Source of the DNA: Planctomycetaceae bacterium
GTDB lineage: Bacteria > Planctomycetota > Planctomycetia > Planctomycetales > Planctomycetaceae
Direction: 5' to 3'
Assembly (NCBI GenBank): GCA_003445035.1
Contig: DLVV01000146.1
Coordinates: forward strand, 1,324-26,046
DNA: 24,723 bases
Of this stretch, positions 15,560 through 24,718 are shown piece by piece. How positions within the stretch are numbered: position 1 is the first letter of the stretch; each line of letters begins with the position of its first letter. The notes below the pieces were generated by a model, which saw only the letters and a program-made list of their open reading frames with translations, ran no database searches and was not told the origin of the DNA. The position numbers and the translations under genes are program-made.

Positions 15560-16676
15560 TCAGGATGTTCCGGGCCCCATGCTCCATCTGAGGAACTCCT
15601 CCACGAATTCGTCGATATCACCGTCGAGTACCGGTTGTGGATTTCCCACCTTCCAACCGGTCCGGGTGTCCTTGACGTATTGTTCGGGATGCAGCACGTA
15701 GTTGCGTACGGTCTGCCCGCCGAACCCGATCTTGGACTTCTGCCCCCGCTTGGCGGCCAGTTCCGCATCCCGCTTTTCCACCTCGATCTGATACAACTTG
15801 GCCGCAAGCATCTTCCTCGCCTGGGCACGATTCTTGTGCTGGCTTCTCTGGCTCTGGCACTGCACGACGACACCGCTGGACAGATGAGTCAGACGAATCG
15901 CCGAATCCGTCTTATTGACATGCTGACCGCCCGCCCCACTGGCTCGATAGGTGTCCTCGCGGACATCCGATTCGAAATTGATTTCGACCTGGAGATCCTC
16001 ATCAATCTCAGGGGTGACATCCACGGCCGCAAATGACGTGTGCCGCCGACCGGCAGCATCAAACGGGCTGATTCGGATCAGCCGGTGATTTCCGGTCTCA
16101 CCACGAAGGTATCCGTAGGCGTACGCACCACGAATGGCAATCGTGGCACTGCGAATGCCCGCCTCGTCGGCCGCGGACAACTCCATCATTTCCGCGGCAT
16201 AACCTCTTCGTTCAGCCCACCTCCCGTACATCCGCAGGAGCATTTCGGCCCAGTCCGATGAGTCGGTCCCGCCCTCGCCAGCCTGGATCTGGACATATGC
16301 GCCGGCCTGGTCGTAAGGATCGGACATCATCGAACGAAGTTCGAGTTGTTCGAGTTGTGGCGCGACAGCTTTGACGGTCGCAGCCAATTCCTGGTCGGTT
16401 GCCCCGGTCGTATCCTCCTCGGACAGCTCAGCAAGGACTTCCAGGTCCTCGCCGGCCGCCGACAACTCCTCCAGCGGTTTCAGCGTCGCGTTGAGCCGCT
16501 TGAGCGAATCGACCTGTTCCTGGGCGCTCTCCTGGTTGTCCCAAAATCCGGGGGCGGCCATCCGAGCGTTGATGGCATCACGTTGACCAAGCATCCCATC
16601 CAGGTCAAAGGGAGTCCCGGAGTTGAACGATCCGTTCGATCACGCCTTCACAGGCGGTTCGCAGTTCATGTTCCAT
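15560..16676 (-). CDS. prfB: Peptide chain release factor 2, expressed by programmed +1 frameshift
   Basis: RF2 recognises UGA and UAA stop codons and triggers peptide release. The long frame opens internally (ATG 16594), but the true start is ATG 16676: 23 codons from [10 protein letters not shown] to QLRDSL run into TGA at 16607-16605, in the context CTT TGA C, the classic RF2 autoregulatory frameshift site. A +1 shift on CTT continues as GAC CTG GAT GGG ATG into the main frame. The product is then about 371 residues, close to the 365 of E. coli. Seen: the stop-codon reading motif SPF (203-205 in the joined protein) in [15 protein letters not shown] and the catalytic GGQ (249-251) in [13 protein letters not shown]. 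The upstream internal Shine-Dalgarno is weak (CCGGGA). The joined coding parts are 16676-16608 and 16606-15560. Confidence 0.95.
16603..16612 (-). promoter_or_regulatory. RF2 programmed +1 frameshift site
   Basis: On the minus strand the sequence reads CCCTTTGACC: CTT at 16610-16608, stop TGA at 16607-16605, followed by C. Codons before it are in the short leader frame and codons after it are in the main RF2 frame, one base forward. Low RF2 leaves the TGA slowly read and favours slippage, so RF2 controls its own synthesis. A strong upstream stimulatory Shine-Dalgarno is not obvious. Confidence 0.9.
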
Positions 16677-16800
16677 CGGATCTGACTCTGGGCCTCTTTC
16701 CAGCCGCCCCAACTGGTCACGGCTGTATCCCTCGGGGAGACGAATTATACGTGACGGTCCGCTGGGTGCCTAGCCGGACAGGCCAACTCGTGACAAACGT

Positions 16801-17826
16801 TCACTCCTCCTCCAAACGCTCACCGTACTGCTGTTCGTAATACTCGCGGTACGCGCCGCTTCGGACCCGCTCCACCCACTCCCCATTCTGCAGATACCAC
16901 TCGACTGTGGCTGCCAGGCCCCGGTCAAAAGACACGGCGGGCTTCCACCCCAGTTCGGACTCAGCACGTGTGCAGTCGATGGCGTAACGCTGGTCGTGTC
17001 CCGGCCTGTCGGGAACAAAGCGGATCAACGACTCGGGGCGATCAAGCAGTTCCAACAACCGGCGAGTCAGGCCGATATTGGACATTTCCGCTCGGCCGCC
17101 GAAATTGTAGATGTCACCAACCTTTCCCTGCCGCAGCACGGCCGCAATGCCACTGCAGTGATCATCGACGTGAATCCAATCCCGCACGTTCTCGCCGTCC
17201 CCATAAACCGGCAACGGCTGGTGATCGAGTGCGTTGCTGATGAACAACGGAATCAGTTTCTCGGGAAACTGATACGGGCCGTAGTTGTTCGAGCATCGGG
17301 TGACGATTCCCGGAAAACCATGCGTGTGGACGGCCGCCCGCACCAACAGATCCGCGGCAGTTTTTGACGCCGCGTAGGGACTGTTTGGAGCCAGCGGAGT
17401 CTCTTCGGTAAACGCTCCGGTGGCCCCCAGGCTCCCGTAGACTTCGTCTGTCGACACCTGGACAAACCGGCCGATTTCCGCCGCACGAGCGGCATCAATC
17501 AGCACCTGCGTCCCCACGATGTTGGTTTGAATGAACGGCGTGGAATCCAGGATGCTCCGATCGACATGACTCTCCGCAGCGAAGTTCACGATCGCGTCGA
17601 TGGAAAATTGCTCGAGCAACCCATCGACGCGTTCCCGGTCGGAAATATCCCCCGCACAAAACTCGTACCGATCCGAATCGGCCACGCTGACGAGGTTCTC
17701 GAGGTTACCTGCATAGGTCAACTTGTCGAGGTTGACCACCCTCGCACCCGGATCATCCTCTAGCAGCCAACGAATGAAGTTCGAGCCGATAAATCCGCAC
17801 CCGCCGGTAACCAGCACACAGGACAT
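16801..17826 (-). CDS. rfbB: dTDP-glucose 4,6-dehydratase
   Basis: Converts dTDP-D-glucose to dTDP-4-keto-6-deoxy-D-glucose, the second step of dTDP-L-rhamnose and related deoxysugar synthesis, in the cytoplasm. 341 residues, the usual length. Seen: the NAD-binding VLVTGGCGFIGSNFIRWLLE (4-23), LDKLTYAGNLENL, NFAAESHVDRSI, QVSTDEVYGSL, the catalytic SPYAASKTAADLLVRA (Tyr and Lys), SNNYGPYQFPEKLIPLF and VPDRPGHDQRYAID; all are RmlB signatures. It starts three bases after the gyrA stop, with GGAG just upstream. Other rhamnose genes (rfbA, C, D) are not in the window, so here it stands alone behind a housekeeping gene. Confidence 0.97.
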   Translation of the reverse strand: MSCVLVTGGCGFIGSNFIRWLLEDDPGARVVNLDKLTYAGNLENLVSVADSDRYEFCAGDISDRERVDGLLEQFSIDAIVNFAAESHVDRSILDSTPFIQTNIVGTQVLIDAARAAEIGRFVQVSTDEVYGSLGATGAFTEETPLAPNSPYAASKTAADLLVRAAVHTHGFPGIVTRCSNNYGPYQFPEKLIPLFISNALDHQPLPVYGDGENVRDWIHVDDHCSGIAAVLRQGKVGDIYNFGGRAEMSNIGLTRRLLELLDRPESLIRFVPDRPGHDQRYAIDCTRAESELGWKPAVSFDRGLAATVEWYLQNGEWVERVRSGAYREYYEQQYGERLEEE

Positions 17827-17829
17827 CCA

Positions 17830-20481
17830 TCACTCCAAAATCTCACCGGGAATCCGAGCCAGTGATACGAACCGGTCGCCTTCCTTTAGCGAAATCAATC
17901 GCACGCCCTGTGTGTTTCGTCCGATGGGCCGAATGTCCCCGGCACGTACACGTTGCAGCATGCCGCCGGCTGTGATCATCAGGATCTCGTCGGAGTCGCT
18001 GACAGCGGCCACGTCGATCACCGGCCCATTTCGATCCGTGGTACGAATATCGATCAGTCCCTTGCCACCGCGTCTTTGCCGCCGGTAATGACCTCCACCG
18101 GACTCCGTTTCCTCAGCATTTTCCGCAACCGATTCCGAGCCGCCTCCGCCTCCGCCTCCGAGTACGGTCCGCTTCCCATACCCGTGCTCGCACACCGTCA
18201 GAAGGCTCAGCTCCGGATCAGCCACCACCATTCCAACCACGTTGTCGTCATCGGCCAGCTTGATCCCGCGGACGCCACGGGTCGCGCGGCCCATGCTGCG
18301 GGCATCGACTTCATTGAAGCGAATCGACATTCCCTGCCGGGTCGCAATCAGGACATCTTGTCCCGGCTCGACCAATCTCACGGCGACCAATTCATCGTCG
18401 TCGTCGAGGTTGATCGCAATGATGCCTCCCTGTTTCGGACGGCTGTAGGCACTCAAAGCCGTTTTCTTAACGATTCCACTCCGGGTCACGATCACCAGAA
18501 AACGTTCGTCATCAAATTCCCTGACGGCCAGGCAATTGGAAACACTTTCGTCATCACCGAGCGACAGCAAATTCACCAGCGCACGTCCCCGAGCCGCCCG
18601 ACGGGCCTGCGGAAGGTCATAGACCTTTCGCCAGTGCACCTTGCCGCGGTTGCTGAAAAACAGGAGCCACGAGTGGGTGCTCGAGGCGAACACGTGTGCG
18701 ACCGGGTCCTCGTCACCGCTCTTGGCCCCGGCAATCCCTTTCCCTCCACGCCCCTGGGCCTTGTACCGCGCCAAGGGAGTTCGCTTGATATAAGACTGAC
18801 TCGACAGCGTGACAACCATCGGCTGTTCGGTGATCAGGTCCTCCCGGTCCACGTGGCGAACTTCTTCTGGCGAAATGTCAGTCCGCCGAGAATTTCCGTA
18901 CTTGTCCTTGATCTCGACCATGTCGGTCCGCACGACGGACTGCAGGTTGGTCTCGTCTGAAAGCAGTCTCAGGTACTCCGCGATATCAGCCAGCAAGCCG
19001 GCGTATTCACCATGAAGTTGCTCTCGTTCGAGATTGGCTAACGATCCCAGTTGCATCGACACGATCGCTTCGGCCTGCTTTGCCGACAACGTATAACTCT
19101 CGGCCGTCTCGCGTTCGCCACAAAACGCGGCGTACCCGTCCTCACCCAGCGCCCTGGCCACCAGTTGCGCATCGACCTCCATCTCCTGCAGACTGTCGCG
19201 GGCAGCCACGCGACTCTCCGAATTCCGGATCGTCCGAATCACCTCATCGATATCGATCTGCGCGATCAGAAGCCCCTCGACGGTGTGCTTCCGTTTTCTC
19301 GCCTCTGACAACAGGAACTCGGTCCGTCGCCGGATCACGTCCACCCGATGCCGGAGAAATTCTTCCAGCAGCCTTTTGACCGACAGGACCTGCGGCCGTC
19401 CGCCAACCAACGCCAGCAGGATCAGGCTCACCGTCGACTGCAATGGCGAAAACTGGAACAACTGGTTGAGGACCACCTCCCGATCAGCGTCCCGCTTCAG
19501 CACGATGTGCAATCTCACCTGCCACGGTGGAACATTCCGATCGGTCAGGTCAACGATCCGAGCGATCCCCTTGATACGCTCGTCTCGCACCAGCACCTCG
19601 AGTTTTTCTCGAATTCGATCCCTGGTCTCTAGATAGGGAATCTCGGAGACGACGATCACGTCATTCGTCTTTTCGGTCGTGAACTCCGTTTTCGCTCGCA
19701 ACACCACCGTCGAACGGCCTGTCAGGTATCCCTGGCGGATCCCCGCTTCTCCGCAAATCACACCGCCTGTCGGAAAATCCGGCCCGGGCATCTCCTCGAT
19801 CAATTCGTCGATGGTGATCTCGGGGTCGTCAATCAAACGCACTACGGACCCGCAAACTTCCGCGAGATTGTGCGGGGGAATGCTGGTGGCCATGCCGACC
19901 GCAATGCCGTTCGATCCGTTAACCAGCAGGTTGGGGAACCGGGAAGGAAGCACCACCGGTTCACTGTTGCGCTGGTCGTAGGTCGGGACGAAGTCGACCG
20001 TATCGCGATCGATATCGGCAAGCATTTCGGAGGCGACCGCCGACAGCCGGGCCTCGGTGTACCGCATCGCCGCCGGCGGCAAACCCGCCAGCGAGCCAAA
20101 GTTGCCCTGCTTGTCGATCAGGACATCCCGCATGATCCAGTCCTGGCCCATCCGCACGAGCGTGGGATAAATCGACCCATCGCCGTGCGGGTGGTAATTG
20201 CCGCTGGTGTCACCGGAGATCTTTGCACATTTGACCCGTGATGAGTTCGGGCCCAGTCGCAGATCGTTCATCGCAACCAGGATCCGTCGTTGCGACGGTT
20301 TCAGACCATCACGGGCATCGGGAAGCGCCCGACTGATAATCACACTCATGGCGTACGTGAGATAGCTGTCGCGCATCTCGTCCTGGATGTCGAGCTGAGT
20401 GATCTTTTCACCCGGTTCAACAACTCCGCCGCCATCAGGTTCGATCGGGCCGTCAGCCTCAATCTCCTGGCCGTCAGTCAC
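17830..20481 (-). CDS. gyrA: DNA gyrase subunit A
   Basis: Breaks and rejoins DNA to introduce negative supercoils together with GyrB. 883 residues from GTG 20481 (AGGAG shortly upstream). N-terminal breakage-reunion domain with the catalytic Tyr141 in [24 protein letters not shown], and [16 protein letters not shown] (96-111). The CTD has a GyrA-box-like QGRGGKG at 576-582 (Arg to Gly at the second position of the E. coli box) and a second QRRGGKG at 802-808. The first matches the normal GyrA-box position, supporting gyrase rather than topoisomerase IV. Oddities: the quinolone-contact positions equal to E. coli S83 and D87 are Gly102 and Pro106, and a Gly-rich, acidic insertion sits at ~773-800. 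The N-terminal ~25 residues are an acidic extension. Confidence 0.96.
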   Translation of the reverse strand: MTDGQEIEADGPIEPDGGGVVEPGEKITQLDIQDEMRDSYLTYAMSVIISRALPDARDGLKPSQRRILVAMNDLRLGPNSSRVKCAKISGDTSGNYHPHGDGSIYPTLVRMGQDWIMRDVLIDKQGNFGSLAGLPPAAMRYTEARLSAVASEMLADIDRDTVDFVPTYDQRNSEPVVLPSRFPNLLVNGSNGIAVGMATSIPPHNLAEVCGSVVRLIDDPEITIDELIEEMPGPDFPTGGVICGEAGIRQGYLTGRSTVVLRAKTEFTTEKTNDVIVVSEIPYLETRDRIREKLEVLVRDERIKGIARIVDLTDRNVPPWQVRLHIVLKRDADREVVLNQLFQFSPLQSTVSLILLALVGGRPQVLSVKRLLEEFLRHRVDVIRRRTEFLLSEARKRKHTVEGLLIAQIDIDEVIRTIRNSESRVAARDSLQEMEVDAQLVARALGEDGYAAFCGERETAESYTLSAKQAEAIVSMQLGSLANLEREQLHGEYAGLLADIAEYLRLLSDETNLQSVVRTDMVEIKDKYGNSRRTDISPEEVRHVDREDLITEQPMVVTLSSQSYIKRTPLARYKAQGRGGKGIAGAKSGDEDPVAHVFASSTHSWLLFFSNRGKVHWRKVYDLPQARRAARGRALVNLLSLGDDESVSNCLAVREFDDERFLVIVTRSGIVKKTALSAYSRPKQGGIIAINLDDDDELVAVRLVEPGQDVLIATRQGMSIRFNEVDARSMGRATRGVRGIKLADDDNVVGMVVADPELSLLTVCEHGYGKRTVLGGGGGGGSESVAENAEETESGGGHYRRQRRGGKGLIDIRTTDRNGPVIDVAAVSDSDEILMITAGGMLQRVRAGDIRPIGRNTQGVRLISLKEGDRFVSLARIPGEILE

Positions 20482-20805
20482 TGCCTTGCTCCTGGTCAGC
20501 CGCCATTTTGCCTGGGATCATGAGCGCGTCGGGGACGCGCCAACCCCCGCATTTTCTGTGTTCAAGTGCGTCTCGCGCGACAATTGTGCGCCATCCTTGC
20601 ATCGCACTCGCTCGTCGATTTCGTGCACCATCCACACCATTTTAGCCAACGCGGCCGTGGCCGACAACGGTCCCAGTCGACGCTCTACGGGCGAGAAACC
20701 CGGTTGCCAGAACCCGATTGAAACACGCACAATGGGAGTTCAGGAACTTCTCCTGGTGTTGCCACTTGTCCATCGTTCCCTCACTTGCAATAGCCATCTC
20801 CCAGG
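20482..20805. other. Divergent intergenic region between gyrA and the sensor kinase gene
   Basis: This 324-base stretch separates the divergently transcribed gyrA and kinase genes. It holds a candidate gyrA promoter (20639-20667), a perfect 7-bp inverted repeat GCGCGTC-GGG-GACGCGC (20524-20540) in the gyrA leader, and the gyrA ribosome site. A 70-codon minus-strand frame (20518-20730) overlaps the promoter and is not believed. For the plus-strand kinase no good promoter was found. Confidence 0.5.
20639..20667 (-). promoter_or_regulatory. Candidate sigma70-type promoter for gyrA
   Basis: On the minus strand TTGTCG (20667-20662) and TAAAAT (20644-20639) are separated by exactly 17 bases, matching four of six and five of six consensus positions. 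Transcription would begin near 20632, giving a leader of about 150 bases that includes the hairpin at 20524-20540. The match is good but planctomycete promoters are poorly characterised. Confidence 0.4.
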
Positions 20806-22947
20806 GTGCCTGACAAACCATCAATCAACACTGACACGGCGGTCCAGGACGAATCCGCCGCCGCCGATTCGCAGACCCTCAGTCGGCAATCACGGCATCC
20901 CGCGCTGGTGTTGCCCGGTTTTGCGTTCGAACGCTGCCTGGGTGACGGAGCCTTTGGTTCGGTATGGCTGGCTCGTGAGGAAAACACCGGCCGGATGGTG
21001 GCCGTCAAGGTCTACAGCCACCATGGCCGGCTGGATTGGACACTCCTGGCCCGGGAAGTCGAAAAACTGGCGGCGCTGGACAGTTCGCGGCACATCGTTG
21101 GACTGCTCGCCGTCGGCTGGGAGAGCGATCCCCCCTACTACGTGATGGAGTATCTCGAAAACGGCTCGTTGGCCAGCCACCTGGTCGACGGTGCACTTTC
21201 GGCCTCCGAGGCGGTGAGGATCGCAAAAGGCGTCCTGCACGGGTTGGTGCACGCCCACGGTCGCGGCATCTTGCACTGCGACCTCAAGCCGGGCAACGTG
21301 CTGCTCGACGATGATCTTTCTCCACGCTTGTGCGACTTCGGACAATCTCGCCTTTCGCATGAACAGGACCCGGCACTCGGCACCCTCTATTACATGGCCC
21401 CGGAACAGGCCGACCTTGCCGCCCACCCGGACGCGCGCTGGGACGTCTACGCCCTCGGAGCACTCCTTTACCACCTCCTCACCGGAGTGCCACCGCATCG
21501 CGACAACGAGTCCGAACGCGACCTGGTCGCCGCTGGTTCTCTCGCGGATCGCCTCGCGTTTTATCGCCGGCTTGTTGCCGAGAAACAGCGGATTCCCGAT
21601 CACCGGCGACAGCCCGGTGTCGACCGCCGATTGGCCGACATTGTTGACCGCTGCCTCCAACTGGATCCCGACGACCGTTTTCCCAATGCCCAGTCGGTTC
21701 TCGACGCTTTCACGACACGAGACCGCATGCGATCGCGACGGCCCCTGATTGCCGCCGGTGGAATTCTGCCACTGCTGCTCGTGGCAGCCATGTTCCTGTT
21801 TGGAATCTCAGCCACAAACGATGCCGTGCAAACGGCACAGGAAAACCTGATCACCCGCTCCCTGGAAAGTGACGCCGTTTCGTCTCGCATCATGGCTCGC
21901 GGTGTCGAACGGGAACTGGACAGTTGGCAACAAGAACTCGCCGACGTCGCATCCTCCCCTCGCCTTCGCGACCTGCTTATTTCCGCCGCTGAACGAGATT
22001 GGGAAGGTCGCGACGCCCTGGTGGAATATCTCGAAACCAAGAGACTGCAGGCCATCGGCAATCGCGCACGCTCAGGACGAAATCCCGACGCCAGTTGGTT
22101 CGTCGTCGATGCAAAAGGATTTCAACGCTGGCGGGGCCCGACCAACAAGGACACGCTCGACAAGCAGTGGGCGCACCGCGACTATTTCCACGGCCTTGGA
22201 AAAGAACTTCCCAGCGGCGACATCCCCGACACCCTGTCGCCCGTCAACCATCCACATCTCTCACTCGCCTTTCAGAGTCGTGCGACCGGCCACGCAATTG
22301 TCGCGTTCTCTGTTCCCGTACGGGACGCTGACGATTCTGTGATCGCCATACTCGCAGGAACGCGTGAGCTTGGGAGTGTGCTTTCGACACCCTACGCAGA
22401 GTACAAACCTCGCCCAGGCTCCACGCCGTCCCACGGTGTTGACAGGACGATCGCTATCCTCGACTCCCGAGATGGACGCCTTCTGGACCACCCCTGGCTG
22501 CACACTCACATCGATACGGCCCCGGTGGTCATGCTTGACCCACCCACCCAGCAAAAGCTCTTTCCCGCCGGAGAGAAATCCCAGCACGTGGTCCGCGTCC
22601 ACAACGACTACTCAGACCCCGTCGCCAGGCATGATGCCGACATTTTCTCCGGGGACTTGCTCGCTGCGTTCAGCCCGATCGGCAAGACCGGATGGTACGC
22701 CATGGTTCAGGAGCGACGTGACCAGGCCCTGCAACCGGTGGCGGCCATGCGAAGCAATGTCCTCAGGACATGGCTCGGAGCCCTGACCGTCAGTGGCCTG
22801 CTGCTGACTCTCATCTGGGGTTTTGTCCTCAAGAGTTTCAGCCAAACCGGCCAGCAGCCTGGCCGGAGCCAAAACGATCGACAGCGACTCCTGACTCGAA
22901 CCCATTCGCCTCCCCCTGCAGTTGAAGGGGATCCGGACAGTGCTTGA
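20806..22947 (+). CDS. Transmembrane Ser/Thr protein kinase with Cache-like extracytoplasmic sensor
   Basis: 713 residues from GTG 20806, the first start after an in-frame stop at 20791; AGG directly abuts the GTG, so the ribosome site is poor. Kinase domain at ~40-300 with intact motifs: glycine loop LGDGAFGSVW (45-54), VAVK Lys68, HCDLKPGNVLL (D159, K161, N164; Arg of HRD is Cys), DFG (D177), YYMAPEQ and DVYALGALLYHLLTG. TM1 is at ~314-335. The segment between the membrane helices (~340-650) resembles a double Cache sensor: long helix SRIMARGVERELDSWQQELA, then DASWFVVDAKGFQRWRG and WAHRDYFHGL. TM2 is at ~655-675, with a short cytoplasmic tail. Inferred: it senses an external ligand and phosphorylates targets; the next gene's FHA domain is a likely reader. 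Confidence 0.93.
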   Translation: MPDKPSINTDTAVQDESAAADSQTLSRQSRHPALVLPGFAFERCLGDGAFGSVWLAREENTGRMVAVKVYSHHGRLDWTLLAREVEKLAALDSSRHIVGLLAVGWESDPPYYVMEYLENGSLASHLVDGALSASEAVRIAKGVLHGLVHAHGRGILHCDLKPGNVLLDDDLSPRLCDFGQSRLSHEQDPALGTLYYMAPEQADLAAHPDARWDVYALGALLYHLLTGVPPHRDNESERDLVAAGSLADRLAFYRRLVAEKQRIPDHRRQPGVDRRLADIVDRCLQLDPDDRFPNAQSVLDAFTTRDRMRSRRPLIAAGGILPLLLVAAMFLFGISATNDAVQTAQENLITRSLESDAVSSRIMARGVERELDSWQQELADVASSPRLRDLLISAAERDWEGRDALVEYLETKRLQAIGNRARSGRNPDASWFVVDAKGFQRWRGPTNKDTLDKQWAHRDYFHGLGKELPSGDIPDTLSPVNHPHLSLAFQSRATGHAIVAFSVPVRDADDSVIAILAGTRELGSVLSTPYAEYKPRPGSTPSHGVDRTIAILDSRDGRLLDHPWLHTHIDTAPVVMLDPPTQQKLFPAGEKSQHVVRVHNDYSDPVARHDADIFSGDLLAAFSPIGKTGWYAMVQERRDQALQPVAAMRSNVLRTWLGALTVSGLLLTLIWGFVLKSFSQTGQQPGRSQNDRQRLLTRTHSPPPAVEGDPDSA

Positions 22948-24718
22948 ATTGATCGCCATCGGCTCTTCGCCAGACCACCGCGCTTCGACCAGACTTGAGG
23001 CCGGGCGCGAACTCCGCATCGGACGGGGTGACCAAGTAGAGATGACAATCCCGTGGGACCCGCACCTGTCACGACATCACATCACCCTCGTCGCCGATGA
23101 TGACGACATGGTCCAACTCGTCGCCCAACCGACAGCTCCGAATCCGGTGTTTTTGGCCGGCCAGCCTGTCCTCACCACCTCGTTGTCCGCTGGCGACTTC
23201 TTCGTCATCGGTCAAACCAGTTTTCACCTTGGACACGGCACCGATTCCCACTCGGCATCTGATCACCCGGAGGGAATCGAAGCGACACGCTTTGAACCAG
23301 GCCAACTTGAGCAGGTCCCTTTCCGAGACCCAGGCAAACGTCTCGAGGTCCTCACCCGTCTCCCGGAGTTGATTTGGGGAGCTCGCTCCGATGACGATCT
23401 CCACCACCGGTTGGCCGGCTTGCTATTGGCCGGGGTCACGCACGCCGACGCAGTGGCCATCGTCGAGGTTGCCAACGACGACACGGACACGCCCCCCATC
23501 TCCGTGCTTCACTGGGATCGACGACAAGAAACCGCCGGGCCCGTCAGGCCCAGCAGTCGCCTGGTCCGGAATGCGATTGGCGATTCGGCCCGCAGCATCC
23601 TGCACACTTGGGACACCGATCAGGCTGAAACGCCATACACCGTCGTCAGCGAATTCAACTGGGCCTACTGCACGCCGATCCGAGATGTTCCGGGTGAACA
23701 AAGGGCCATTTATGTCGCGGGACGCGCTCCCGGCGCATCCGCCCAATCCGGCCGGCCAGTCCTGGAATCAGACGTGCGATACACCGAATTGATCGCCGAG
23801 GTGGTTGCAGCGATACGACGCGTCAATCGACTGGAACGACAACGATCCAGTTTTCGACAGTTTTTTGCTCCTCCGGTTCTCTCGGCTCTCGGCGACGACC
23901 CTGATACGTCACTGCTTAATCCACGTGAATGTGATGTCACCGTGATGTTCTGCGACCTGCGGGATTTTTCACGGCACGCCGAGACGTCCTCCGATGATCT
24001 TATCGCACTTCTTGACAGAGTCAGCCGAATCATGGGCGTGATCACGACCCAGATCCACAAGTTCGGCGGCGTGACTGGGGATTTTCAGGGCGACGCCGCA
24101 TTGGGTTTTTGGGGATGGCCGTTCCCGGGTGCGACGGCCACCCAGGACGCCTGCCGTGCGGCCCTGGGGATCCGTGCAGAGCTTCAGAACGCCTCCACCG
24201 ACCCCGATCATCCCCTCGCGGAGTTTTCACTGGGAATTGGTATCGCGCACGGGCGTGCTGTCGCCGGGAAGATCGGCACGTCTGACCAAGTCAAAGTCAC
24301 GGTTTTCGGCCCCGTCGTCAATCTCGCCAGCCGCCTCGAGAGCCTGACCAGACAACTCCATGTCCCCATCCTGATGGATCAAGCCACCGCTGACCGGGTC
24401 AGAGATTCGCTCGGGGCTGACGAGGCACGGTTGCGACGCCTCGCTCGCGTGCTTCCCTACGGGTTCGAAACTCCTCACACCGTCAGTGAACTGCTTCCGC
24501 CACAGAGCCAGTGGCCCGAATTGACCGACGAACATATCGCAAGATTCGAGGAGGGTGTCGACCACTTCCTGGCCGGCAGCTGGGAAGAGGCGTACGGATG
24601 CCTGCACGCGATGCCCGCCTCCGACAGGGCGCAGGACTTCCTCACCATGATGATCACTCAACACAACCGCATCGCACCGCCCGACTGGGACGGCATCGTC
24701 CGGCTGCCCGGAAAATGA
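22940..24718 (+). CDS. FHA-GAF-class III adenylate/guanylate cyclase
   Basis: 592 residues from GTG 22940, which overlaps the kinase stop by eight bases and has AAGGGG nine bases upstream. Domain order: FHA (residues ~1-100, LRIGRG at 25-30 and DPHLSRHH at 40-47, the phosphothreonine-binding features); a GAF-like segment (~130-295); a linker helix ending in FRQFFAPPVL; the class III cyclase domain (~325-500); then a tail. In the cyclase, metal-binding Asp339 (MFCDLRDFS) and Asp385 (DFQGDAALGFWG) and transition-state Asn461 and Arg465 (VVNLASRLE) are kept. The purine-specificity Lys is Asp381 and the paired Asp is Pro458. It probably makes a cyclic nucleotide, but which one is unclear. Overlap with the kinase gene implies coupled expression. 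Confidence 0.94.
   Translation: MLELIAIGSSPDHRASTRLEAGRELRIGRGDQVEMTIPWDPHLSRHHITLVADDDDMVQLVAQPTAPNPVFLAGQPVLTTSLSAGDFFVIGQTSFHLGHGTDSHSASDHPEGIEATRFEPGQLEQVPFRDPGKRLEVLTRLPELIWGARSDDDLHHRLAGLLLAGVTHADAVAIVEVANDDTDTPPISVLHWDRRQETAGPVRPSSRLVRNAIGDSARSILHTWDTDQAETPYTVVSEFNWAYCTPIRDVPGEQRAIYVAGRAPGASAQSGRPVLESDVRYTELIAEVVAAIRRVNRLERQRSSFRQFFAPPVLSALGDDPDTSLLNPRECDVTVMFCDLRDFSRHAETSSDDLIALLDRVSRIMGVITTQIHKFGGVTGDFQGDAALGFWGWPFPGATATQDACRAALGIRAELQNASTDPDHPLAEFSLGIGIAHGRAVAGKIGTSDQVKVTVFGPVVNLASRLESLTRQLHVPILMDQATADRVRDSLGADEARLRRLARVLPYGFETPHTVSELLPPQSQWPELTDEHIARFEEGVDHFLAGSWEEAYGCLHAMPASDRAQDFLTMMITQHNRIAPPDWDGIVRLPGK

Noticed and set aside
14682..15701. A 339-codon plus-strand open frame
   Set aside because: It lies antisense to the DUF1080 lipoprotein and the end of prfB, both well supported; it is a high-GC shadow frame with no family motif.
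17953..18960. A 335-codon plus-strand open frame
   Set aside because: It is antisense to the gyrA C-terminal domain and shows no protein-like pattern.
20524..20540. GCGCGTC-GGG-GACGCGC hairpin as a terminator
   Set aside because: It lies in the gyrA leader with no T-run and no gene ending nearby; a role in gyrA mRNA is possible but unsupported.
20518..20730. A 70-codon minus-strand open frame in the gyrA upstream region
   Set aside because: It overlaps the best candidate gyrA promoter, has no clear ribosome site and no recognisable protein features.
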